Shown here: positions 42,030-47,255 of the stretch, in pieces
How the letters are laid out: every line of letters begins with the position of its first letter
How positions within the stretch are numbered: the stretch's first letter is position 1
Assembly (NCBI RefSeq): GCF_018139485.1
Contig: NZ_JAGSNF010000018.1
Coordinates: 1 to 47,255 of the forward strand
Source: Phycicoccus avicenniae
Lineage (GTDB): Bacteria > Actinomycetota > Actinomycetes > Actinomycetales > Dermatophilaceae
Direction of reading: 5' to 3'
Length of the DNA stretch: 47,255 bases
Program-made: the position numbers and the translations under genes
Notes under the pieces: model-generated
The model's database searches: none
Seen by the model: the letters and a program-made list of their open reading frames with translations, nothing else
What the model was told of the DNA's origin: nothing

Positions 42030-42051
42030 AGCGTAGGCGAACACGTGTTCG
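42030..42051 (-). promoter_or_regulatory. LexA (SOS) box upstream of recA
   Basis: CGAACACGTGTTCG (42038-42051) is a perfect 14-bp palindrome matching the actinobacterial LexA consensus TCGAAC-n4-GTTCGA at 15 of 16 positions on the minus strand. A TACGCT hexamer (42035-42030) lies 2 nt beyond it, so LexA binding would cover that promoter. The 361-bp gap around it (41862-42222) holds no gene. Confidence 0.85.
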
Positions 42052-42147
42052 AGATGGGGAGGTGGGGTCGGCGACACGCCGCGTGTCGTCGGCTGGCCTG
42101 CTTACGCGTCGCTCGGTGCGACCTCGCTCGCCGGCTGCACCCTGCGG

Positions 42148-42223
42148 CACCGACCCGGCGGGCTCACACCGACCCGGCGACCTCGCGCCGAGCCGGCGAT
42201 CTCGCGCCGAGCCGGCGACGGCT
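42148..42223. repeat. Four tandem 19-bp imperfect repeats
   Basis: Units at 42148, 42167, 42186 and 42205 follow the pattern CRCCGASCCGGCGRNCTCG. The array ends on the last base of the stop codon of the ABC permease gene at 42223. Confidence 0.85.
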
Positions 42224-43041
42224 CAGGTGAGCAGCAGCGTCGAGATCCGGCGCGACGTCGCCCAGACCCCGGCCACCCCGACGACGAGGAGGTAGGCGAC
42301 GTGGCCCAGCAGCCCCCACCCCACCTCGCCGAGGAGCAGCCCACGCTCGAGCGCCACCCCGTGGTAGAGCGGCGTCGCCCGCACGAGCCACTGGAGCGCC
42401 TCGGGGTAGGTCGAGAGCGGGAAGAAGGTGGCGGAGAAGAGGAACATCGGCTGCACGGCGAGGTTGACGTAGTCCGCGTGCTGCCACGAGCGCATGAACG
42501 TCGTCGCGACCATCCCGACCGCCCCGAACGCCAGCCCGACGAGGGTCGCCGCCGGCACCGCGAGCAGGGCCCACCAGGACTGGACGAGCCCGGCGGCGAC
42601 GGCGACGACGAGGAACATCGTCGAGTAGAGCCCGCCCCGCAGCAGCGACCAGCCGATCTCCCCGACCGCGACGTCGCGCGGCGAGACCGGGGTCGCGAGC
42701 ATCGCGTCGTAGACCTTCGCGTGCTTGAGCTTGTAGAAGAAGTTGTACGTGCTGTCGGCGACGGCGCCGTTCATCGCCGACGCCGCGAGGAGGGCGGGGG
42801 CGATGAACGCCGCGTACGTCACGACCGAGCCCTCGTCGGTCGTCACCGTGCGGATCAGGGCACCGAGCCCCACCCCGATCGAGAAGAGGTAGAAGACCGG
42901 CTCGACGAACCCGCTGAGCAGGAGCAGCCACATCCGGCGGAACGCCGTGACGTTGCGCAGCAGGACGAAGCGGGCCAGGCCCAGGGTGAACGGCGGCGGC
43001 ACGGACCGGGCGGCCCTCGCGAGGGTGTCCGGCCCGCTCAC
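42223..43041 (-). CDS. ABC-2 type permease (second of pair)
   Basis: This 272-residue membrane protein has six predicted helices. It has LLLSGFVEPVFYLFSIGVGLG and an amphipathic coupling region KHAKVYDAMLATPVSPRDVAVGE. FLFSATFFPLSTYPEALQWLVRATPLYHGVALER near the end is the ABC-2 (NodJ-like) signature. It is homologous to the permease encoded just upstream, so the exporter is probably a heterodimer. The GTG at 43041 overlaps the previous stop by 4 nt (GTGA). The 3' end abuts a 4x19-bp tandem repeat. Cargo is unknown. Confidence 0.9.
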   Translation of the reverse strand: MSGPDTLARAARSVPPPFTLGLARFVLLRNVTAFRRMWLLLLSGFVEPVFYLFSIGVGLGALIRTVTTDEGSVVTYAAFIAPALLAASAMNGAVADSTYNFFYKLKHAKVYDAMLATPVSPRDVAVGEIGWSLLRGGLYSTMFLVVAVAAGLVQSWWALLAVPAATLVGLAFGAVGMVATTFMRSWQHADYVNLAVQPMFLFSATFFPLSTYPEALQWLVRATPLYHGVALERGLLLGEVGWGLLGHVAYLLVVGVAGVWATSRRISTLLLT

Positions 43042-43883
43042 GGCAGCAGCCTCCGGGCGAACCCGCTCCGGGCGAGGACCCAGCCGACGCCCACGTAGAC
43101 GAGCAGCACCGCGAGGTGCCCGGCCGTCGCCCACCCCGGCGCCACGCCCTCGGCGGCGTCCCGGGAGAGTACGACGCCGTGCCAGAGCGGGGTCACCCAC
43201 GCGACCGGCTGCATCCATCCGGGCAGCTGCTCGATCGGGAAGAAGGTCCCCGAGAAGAGCATGAGCGGGGTCATGACGAAGCGGAAGACGATGCTGAAGC
43301 CGCTGTCGGTGTCCAGCCGGGCCGCGAACGCGAACATCGGCACCGCGAAGGCCATCCCGGTGAGGACGGCGACCGGCACGGCGAGGACGACCCACGGCGA
43401 CCCGAACGCCCCGAAGGGTGCGGCGACGAGGACGAAGACGCCCGAGGCGAACGTCAGCTGCCCGGCGACGACGAGGAGGTGGCCGAGGAGGACCTCGTGG
43501 ACCCGCAGCGGCGTCGAGAGCATCGCCGAGTACATCTGGTTCCACTTGATGTACCCCATGACGGCGTACGTCGACTCGCCGAACGCCGTCATCATCGCCT
43601 GCATCGCGATGATGCCCGGGACGACGAAGCGCAGGTAGGGCACGCCGTCGACACCTCCGGCGCGCTCGTCGACGAGCGTCCCGAGGCCGAGGCCCATGGC
43701 GAGGAGGAAGAACAGCGGCGACAGGAACCTGCCGACGACCGACCCCTTCCACGTGCGGCGGGCGACGAGCAGGTGGTGCGCGGCCACGGATCCCACGCGC
43801 TCGGTCGCCGTCGTCGGCCGCCGCGGACCGGCGCCCAGCCGTCCGCTCGGGGTCGCCGTCGTCAGCGGCTCGGTCGTCGCCAT
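43038..43883 (-). CDS. ABC-2 type permease (first of pair)
   Basis: This 281-residue permease has a hydrophilic N-terminal 30 residues (TTEPLTTATPSGRLGAGPRR) and then six helices. VVPGIIAMQAMMTAFGESTYAVMGYIKWNQMYSAMLSTPLRVHEVL is the coupling region. LMLFSGTFFPIEQLPGWMQPVAWVTPLWHGVVLSRD is the NodJ-type signature shared with the next gene. Members of this group export polysaccharide precursors, lipo-oligosaccharides or drugs. The ATG at 43883 overlaps the ATPase stop (TGATG), giving tight coupling. Confidence 0.9.
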   Translation of the reverse strand: MATTEPLTTATPSGRLGAGPRRPTTATERVGSVAAHHLLVARRTWKGSVVGRFLSPLFFLLAMGLGLGTLVDERAGGVDGVPYLRFVVPGIIAMQAMMTAFGESTYAVMGYIKWNQMYSAMLSTPLRVHEVLLGHLLVVAGQLTFASGVFVLVAAPFGAFGSPWVVLAVPVAVLTGMAFAVPMFAFAARLDTDSGFSIVFRFVMTPLMLFSGTFFPIEQLPGWMQPVAWVTPLWHGVVLSRDAAEGVAPGWATAGHLAVLLVYVGVGWVLARSGFARRLLP

Positions 43884-44812
43884 CAGTCGACGAGCGTGCG
43901 GCCGGTGAGGTGGAGGAAGACGTCCTCGAGCGTCGAGCGCCGCACGAGCGAGGACAGGGGGTGCACGCCGCGGCGGCCGAGCTCGGCGAGCGCGCCGTCC
44001 CCGTCCGCGGTGTAGACGAGGAGCCGGTCCGGCAGCACCTCGACGCGCTCCCCGACCCCGTCCACGGCCGGCAGGTGCTGCTCCTGCTCGTCGACGGCGA
44101 AGCGCAGCTCGACGACCTCGCGGGTCGAGTACGCCTCGATGAGCGCCCGCGGGCTGCCCTCGGCGACGATCCGGCCGTGGTCCATGACGACGAGGCGGTC
44201 GCACAGCTGCTCGGCCTCGTCCATGTAGTGCGTGGTGACGATGAGCGTGACGCCGTCGCGCTTGAGCCGGAACAGCCGGTCCCACAGGACGTGCCGGGCC
44301 TGGGGGTCCAGACCCGTCGTCGGCTCGTCGAGGAGGAGGACCTCCGGGTCGTTCATGAGCGAGCGCGCGATCGTGAGGCGCCGCTTCATCCCGCCGGACA
44401 GCGGCTCGACCCGGTCGTGGCGGCGGTCGGTGAGCTGGGCGAAGTCGAGGAGCTCGTCGGCCCGCCGGCGCACCTCGGCCCGGCTGAGCCCGAAGAACCG
44501 GCCGTACACCCAGAGGTTCTCCTCGACGGAGAGCTCCTCGTCGAGGATGTCCTTCTGCGGGCAGACCCCGAGCCGGGCCCGGATCGCCGGCCCGTCGTGC
44601 GCCGGGTCCATCCCGAGGATGCGCAGCTCGCCGCCGGTCACCGGCGAGACGCAGCCGACCATGCGCATCGTCGAGGACTTCCCCGCCCCGTTGGGCCCGA
44701 GGAAGCCGAACGCCTCACCGCGTCGCACCTCGACGTCGATGCCGTCGACGGCGGTGAAGTCGCCGAACGTCTTCGTCAACCCCCGTGCGCTGAGCAGCAC
44801 CTCGTCCGTCAC
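43883..44812 (-). CDS. ABC exporter ATPase (NodI/CcmA-like)
   Basis: This 309-residue ATPase drives the two permeases encoded after it. Walker A is FGFLGPNGAGKSSTMRMV, the signature is LSGGMKRRLTIA and Walker B is LLLDEPTTGLDPQARH. The H-loop region reads IVTTHYMDEAEQLCDRLVVMDHG. The C-terminal part (LSSLVRRSTLEDVFLHLTGR) is the usual exporter regulatory end. The GTG at 44812 is preferred over the ATG at 44851 because TAGCGT lies 7 nt upstream and the domain begins at once (MTDEVLLSARGLTKTFGDF). Its stop overlaps the first permease start. Confidence 0.92.
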   Translation of the reverse strand: MTDEVLLSARGLTKTFGDFTAVDGIDVEVRRGEAFGFLGPNGAGKSSTMRMVGCVSPVTGGELRILGMDPAHDGPAIRARLGVCPQKDILDEELSVEENLWVYGRFFGLSRAEVRRRADELLDFAQLTDRRHDRVEPLSGGMKRRLTIARSLMNDPEVLLLDEPTTGLDPQARHVLWDRLFRLKRDGVTLIVTTHYMDEAEQLCDRLVVMDHGRIVAEGSPRALIEAYSTREVVELRFAVDEQEQHLPAVDGVGERVEVLPDRLLVYTADGDGALAELGRRGVHPLSSLVRRSTLEDVFLHLTGRTLVD

Positions 44813-44819
44813 GTCCCGC

Positions 44820-44825
44820 ACGCTA
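44820..44825 (-). promoter_or_regulatory. Putative -10 element (TAGCGT) of a leaderless transcript
   Basis: TAGCGT ends 7 nt before the GTG of the ABC ATPase gene. If real, the in-frame ATG at 44851 lies upstream of the transcript and cannot be used. Confidence 0.5.
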
Positions 44826-44834
44826 GCCGACCGT

Positions 44835-44848
44835 CCCGACACGTCCGG
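44835..44848. promoter_or_regulatory. Palindromic element, copy 1, in the exporter/wall-enzyme divergent region
   Basis: CCCGACACGTCCGG differs at one base from the perfect inverted repeat at 44970-44983. It lies just upstream of the ATPase -10 element. Confidence 0.3.
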
Positions 44849-44969
44849 CATCTCCCCACCCGGGCGCACGTCATCGCAGGTCAGGGGCCTGACAACGGGC
44901 GTCGGACGTTCGGGGACAGTCAAGGACTTCCGGACACCCCGGATCTCGTGGAGGTTCTTCACGACCCCG

Positions 44970-44983
44970 CCGGACACGTCCGG
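44970..44983. promoter_or_regulatory. Palindromic element, copy 2, upstream of the M15-like gene
   Basis: CCGGACACGTCCGG is a 6-bp inverted repeat around AC, 23 bp before the ATG at 45007. A further palindrome (GTCAGG-GG-CCTGAC, 44880-44893) lies between the two copies. The 194-bp region holds no gene. Confidence 0.35.
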
Positions 44984-45006
44984 TCCACCACCACCCGGGA
45001 GACCCG

Positions 45007-45846
45007 ATGCAGACCAGCCGACGCCGCGTCGTCGCCGCAGCCCTCCTCGCACCCGCCGCCGGCCTCGCGACCGGTGGCGGGACCCAGGTCGCCCGGGCGG
45101 CGGCCGACACCGTCGACATGGAGGCCCTCGTCCTCGCGGCGCAGATCGACCCGCGCCGCGCCGGGACCGACCTGACCCCCGGGGCGGGCGCGAGCGTCCG
45201 ACTCGTCGAGCGGGCGCTGCGGGCCGAGGGGCGGCTCGAGCGGGTGTACGTCGACGGGCACTTCGGGACCAAGACGGTGGGCGCCTACGCCGCCTGGCAG
45301 CGCTCGCTCGGGTACTCGGGCCTCGCCGCGAACGGCCTGCCCGGCTCGACGTCGCTGACCCGTCTCGGCGAGGGACGGTGGAGCGTCGTCCGGCCCCTCT
45401 CCCCCGGCGGGAAGGTCGCCTGGCGGGGCGTGACCGTGAACACCCGGACCCGCGCCATGTGCCTGGAGGCCGAGCGCCGGGCCGGTCGGACCTTCCTCGT
45501 CGAGCAGGGCTCGTACAACGTCGGGGGCGACCCGACGTCCGCGGGGACGCACGACGGCGGCGGCGCCCTCGACCTCGACGCCGAGGCGCTGAGCGACGGC
45601 CAGCGCACGGTCGCCGTCCGCTCGCTGCGCGAGGTGGGCTTCGCTGCCTGGCTGCGCTCCCCCGCACAGGGCGACTGGCCCTGGCACATCCATGCCGTCG
45701 CGATGAGCGACACCGACCTGTCGAGCGCCGCGCAGCACCAGGTCGGTGACTACGTGCTCGGCCGCAACGGGCTCGCGAACCGCGGACCCGACGACGGCCC
45801 GAGGATCCCGATCCACACGTGGGAGGAGTACCGGCGAGCCCGATGA
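45007..45846 (+). CDS. Secreted M15-like zinc D-Ala-D-Ala carboxypeptidase with peptidoglycan-binding domain
   Basis: This 279-residue exported protein begins MQTSRRRVVAAALLAPAAGL, a signal with consecutive arginines (Tat-like). Residues about 60-115 form a peptidoglycan-binding domain (VDGHFGTKTVGAYAAWQRSLGYSG). The catalytic half has TSAGTHDGGGALDL with His182 and Asp189, and WPWHIHAV with His227 and His229. This arrangement fits the VanY/M15-like zinc ligands (H-x6-D and H-x-H). It probably trims stem peptides of the wall. The ATG at 45007 has GGGAG seven bases upstream. The I36-M23 gene follows 64 bp later on the same strand. Confidence 0.82.
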   Translation: MQTSRRRVVAAALLAPAAGLATGGGTQVARAAADTVDMEALVLAAQIDPRRAGTDLTPGAGASVRLVERALRAEGRLERVYVDGHFGTKTVGAYAAWQRSLGYSGLAANGLPGSTSLTRLGEGRWSVVRPLSPGGKVAWRGVTVNTRTRAMCLEAERRAGRTFLVEQGSYNVGGDPTSAGTHDGGGALDLDAEALSDGQRTVAVRSLREVGFAAWLRSPAQGDWPWHIHAVAMSDTDLSSAAQHQVGDYVLGRNGLANRGPDDGPRIPIHTWEEYRRAR

Positions 45847-45910
45847 CCGACGACCGCACCCCGGGGCGACCGCCCCACACCACCGCACGACCGGAGAGGA
45901 ACACATCCCG

Positions 45911-46780
45911 ATGAGACGCACCAAGAGGACGGCCCTGGCCGCGGCGGCACTGCTCGCCGCGACGACCGGGGTCATCGCCACCAGCGCACCCGCGCAGGCC
46001 GCCGCCCGTGACGGCGTCTGCCAGAGCGGCGAGTTCTGCTACTACTACAACTCGAACCACGAGGGGTCCGTCAGCGACTTCACCGGGTCGATCGCCGACT
46101 ACGGCACCACCCAGCCCTCCTGCTACGACTACAAGGGCCCCGGCGCCGGCAAGGGCCTGTGCATCAAGAACGACGCCGCCTCCGTGTGGAACCGCACCGG
46201 CAAGAAGGTCCGCGTCTACTACAACACCGGCTACGACGGCAGCCGCGCCTACCAGGACTTCGCCGCCGGCGCCAAGAAGAACCTCAACGCCACGATGAAG
46301 AACAACAACGCCTCCCACAAGATCGGCGTCAGCGGCGGCACCGGGTCGCAGTTCCTCGTGCCGTTCCCCTGCAACGAGACGTGGGCCGGGCAGACCCGCT
46401 CGAACCACAGCCCGGTCAACTCGGTCGACTTCAACCACTACCCCGACGACTACGGCTACAAGGTCTACGCCTCGGCCGCCGGCACCGTGAGCCGGGTCGG
46501 CAACACGGGCAGCACGTCCTACGGCCGGTACGTCTACATCGACCACGGCAACGGCTGGCAGACGCGCTACGCCCACCTCAGCTCGCAGAACGTCTCCGTG
46601 GGCCAGCAGGTCGGCGTCCGGACGCTCATCGGCCGGGTCGGCAGCACCGGCGGGTCCTCGGGTCCGCACCTGCACTACGAACAGCGCCTCAACGGCAACG
46701 ACGTGAAGGTGACGTTCAAGAGCGGCAACGCCGTGTACTTCGGGACGAAGAACTTCGCCCGGACCACCGGCTGCCCGTGA
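45911..46780 (+). CDS. Secreted I36-inhibitor-domain / M23 metallopeptidase fusion
   Basis: This 289-residue exported protein has a signal peptide cut near AQA (residue 30). Residues 31-140 match the peptidase-inhibitor I36 (beta-gamma-crystallin-like) fold, with cysteine pairs in DGVCQSGEFCYYYN and PSCYDY...GLCIKND. Residues 155-289 form an M23 endopeptidase of the lysostaphin type. Zinc ligands are His166 and Asp173 (H-x6-D in HSPVNSVD) and His255 in PHLHYE; His253 is also conserved. It should cut peptidoglycan cross-bridges. The I36 module may bind wall or restrain the enzyme; that is inference. GGAGAGGA lies 11 nt before the ATG. Confidence 0.9.
   Translation: MRRTKRTALAAAALLAATTGVIATSAPAQAAARDGVCQSGEFCYYYNSNHEGSVSDFTGSIADYGTTQPSCYDYKGPGAGKGLCIKNDAASVWNRTGKKVRVYYNTGYDGSRAYQDFAAGAKKNLNATMKNNNASHKIGVSGGTGSQFLVPFPCNETWAGQTRSNHSPVNSVDFNHYPDDYGYKVYASAAGTVSRVGNTGSTSYGRYVYIDHGNGWQTRYAHLSSQNVSVGQQVGVRTLIGRVGSTGGSSGPHLHYEQRLNGNDVKVTFKSGNAVYFGTKNFARTTGCP
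45990..46285 (+). repeat. Direct repeat copy 1 (296 bp, 100% identical to copy 2)
   Basis: Every base from 45990 to 46285 is identical to 46960-47255 (offset 970). The repeat starts at the signal-peptide cleavage region and covers the I36 domain. Confidence 0.98.
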
Positions 46781-46792
46781 CGTCACCGGGGT

Positions 46793-46828
46793 GGGCGGGT
46801 GCCGAGGGGGCCCGCCCCCCCCCCCCCC
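46793..46828 (+). terminator. Hairpin followed by a C14 tract
   Basis: GGGCGGG (46793-46799) and CCCGCCC (46811-46817) can pair around an 11-nt loop, 13 nt after the M23 stop. The C run spans 46815-46828. It could act as a terminator, but the run length may also reflect sequencing difficulty. Confidence 0.4.
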
Positions 46829-46892
46829 ACGCCGTGGTCCGCGTCGGACCGCGACCGACCTCCCCTCCCGTCCCGACCAGGAAGCCAAGGCC

Positions 46893-47255
46893 ATGAAGAA
46901 GCTCGCGACCCTCGTCGCCGCGTCCGCCGTCCTCGCGGTGTCCGTCGTCACCGCCCCGGCCGCGCAGGCCGCCGCCCGTGACGGCGTCTGCCAGAGCGGC
47001 GAGTTCTGCTACTACTACAACTCGAACCACGAGGGGTCCGTCAGCGACTTCACCGGGTCGATCGCCGACTACGGCACCACCCAGCCCTCCTGCTACGACT
47101 ACAAGGGCCCCGGCGCCGGCAAGGGCCTGTGCATCAAGAACGACGCCGCCTCCGTGTGGAACCGCACCGGCAAGAAGGTCCGCGTCTACTACAACACCGG
47201 CTACGACGGCAGCCGCGCCTACCAGGACTTCGCCGCCGGCGCCAAGAAGAACCTC
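46893..47255 (+). CDS. Secreted I36-inhibitor-domain protein, 3' end beyond window
   Basis: 121 codons are visible. The signal peptide MKKLATLVAASAVLAVSVVTA is unrelated to that of the preceding gene. From PAAQAAARDG onward, however, the protein is identical, residue for residue and base for base, to the I36 domain upstream, ending ...AGAKKNL at the window edge. Whether an M23 domain follows is unknown. GGAAGCCAAGG upstream of the ATG at 46893 may be the ribosome-binding site. The exact identity implies a very recent duplication or gene conversion, or an assembly join. Confidence 0.85.
   Translation, partial: MKKLATLVAASAVLAVSVVTAPAAQAAARDGVCQSGEFCYYYNSNHEGSVSDFTGSIADYGTTQPSCYDYKGPGAGKGLCIKNDAASVWNRTGKKVRVYYNTGYDGSRAYQDFAAGAKKNL
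46960..47255 (+). repeat. Direct repeat copy 2 (296 bp, truncated by window end)
   Basis: Identical to 45990-46285. The window stops while the two copies still match, so the true repeat may be longer. Confidence 0.98.

Noticed and set aside
42148-42223. Possible CRISPR array
   Set aside because: Units are contiguous with no spacers, and no cas genes are present.
43883-46951. Minus-strand frame of about 1,000 codons reaching over the wall-enzyme genes
   Set aside because: Only the last 310 codons are the ABC ATPase. The upstream part is antisense to genes with signal peptides and catalytic motifs.

Overview
The window is very GC-rich DNA from an actinobacterium. GTG starts, TGA stops and 1-8 nt gene overlaps are frequent, and the housekeeping genes (hemW, lepA, rpsT, holA, hflX, dapF, miaA, def, miaB, recX, recA) lie on one strand, as in Micrococcales and mycobacteria. 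A member of the Intrasporangiaceae or a related Micrococcales family is a reasonable guess, but that is inference. No tRNA, rRNA, CRISPR array, insertion sequence or phage gene was seen. The window looks like a whole contig: its left end dissolves into homopolymer G/C just before the hemW stop, and its right end stops inside a perfect 296-bp duplication.

Layout, left to right. 1-6.8 kb: hemW (3' end lost), a tyrosine phosphatase, a Nudix hydrolase, a GNAT acetyltransferase, an MFS transporter and lepA. 7.0-11.9 kb, plus strand: a CUT1-type sugar ABC importer without its ATPase, an APH-like phosphotransferase and an orphan PemK/MazF-like protein. This block separates lepA from rpsT-holA. 11.9-16.9 kb: rpsT, holA, an MFS transporter, a DASS anion transporter and a small P-loop kinase. 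17-22.5 kb: a DinG-family helicase, a double-GNAT protein, hflX and an RsmC-like methyltransferase. 22.5-26.4 kb: a four-gene operon of exported proteins. Three of them share a two-cysteine C-terminal module and three have a SipW/TasA-like aromatic motif after the signal helix. 26.6-29.4 kb: gamma-glutamyltransferase and a luciferase-like oxidoreductase. 29.4-34 kb: dapF-miaA-def, a small membrane protein and miaB. 34-39.4 kb: a DrrAB-type exporter, then the ATP-grasp / alpha-E / transglutaminase cassette. 39.5-42.2 kb: a YccF-like protein, recX and recA with a near-consensus LexA box. 42.2-44.8 kb: an ABC-2 exporter with two permeases. 45.0-47.3 kb: peptidoglycan-active secreted proteins, namely an M15-like carboxypeptidase and two copies of an I36-domain protein, the first fused to an M23 peptidase.

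How the genes work together. recA-recX and the helicase serve DNA repair. lepA, rpsT, hflX, miaA, miaB and def serve translation. dapF, the M15-like enzyme and the M23 enzyme act on cell-wall synthesis or remodelling. The importer, exporters and MFS/DASS carriers handle solutes. The most system-like accessory loci are the exported-protein operon (22.5-26.4 kb), the amidoligase-type cassette (36.0-39.4 kb) and the duplicated I36/M23 secreted proteins (45.9-47.3 kb). A recurring regulatory pattern is a TAnnnT hexamer exactly 6-7 nt before the start codon of ten genes. This suggests that leaderless transcription is common here. At two of these sites the TAG stop of the upstream gene is also the start of the putative -10 element.
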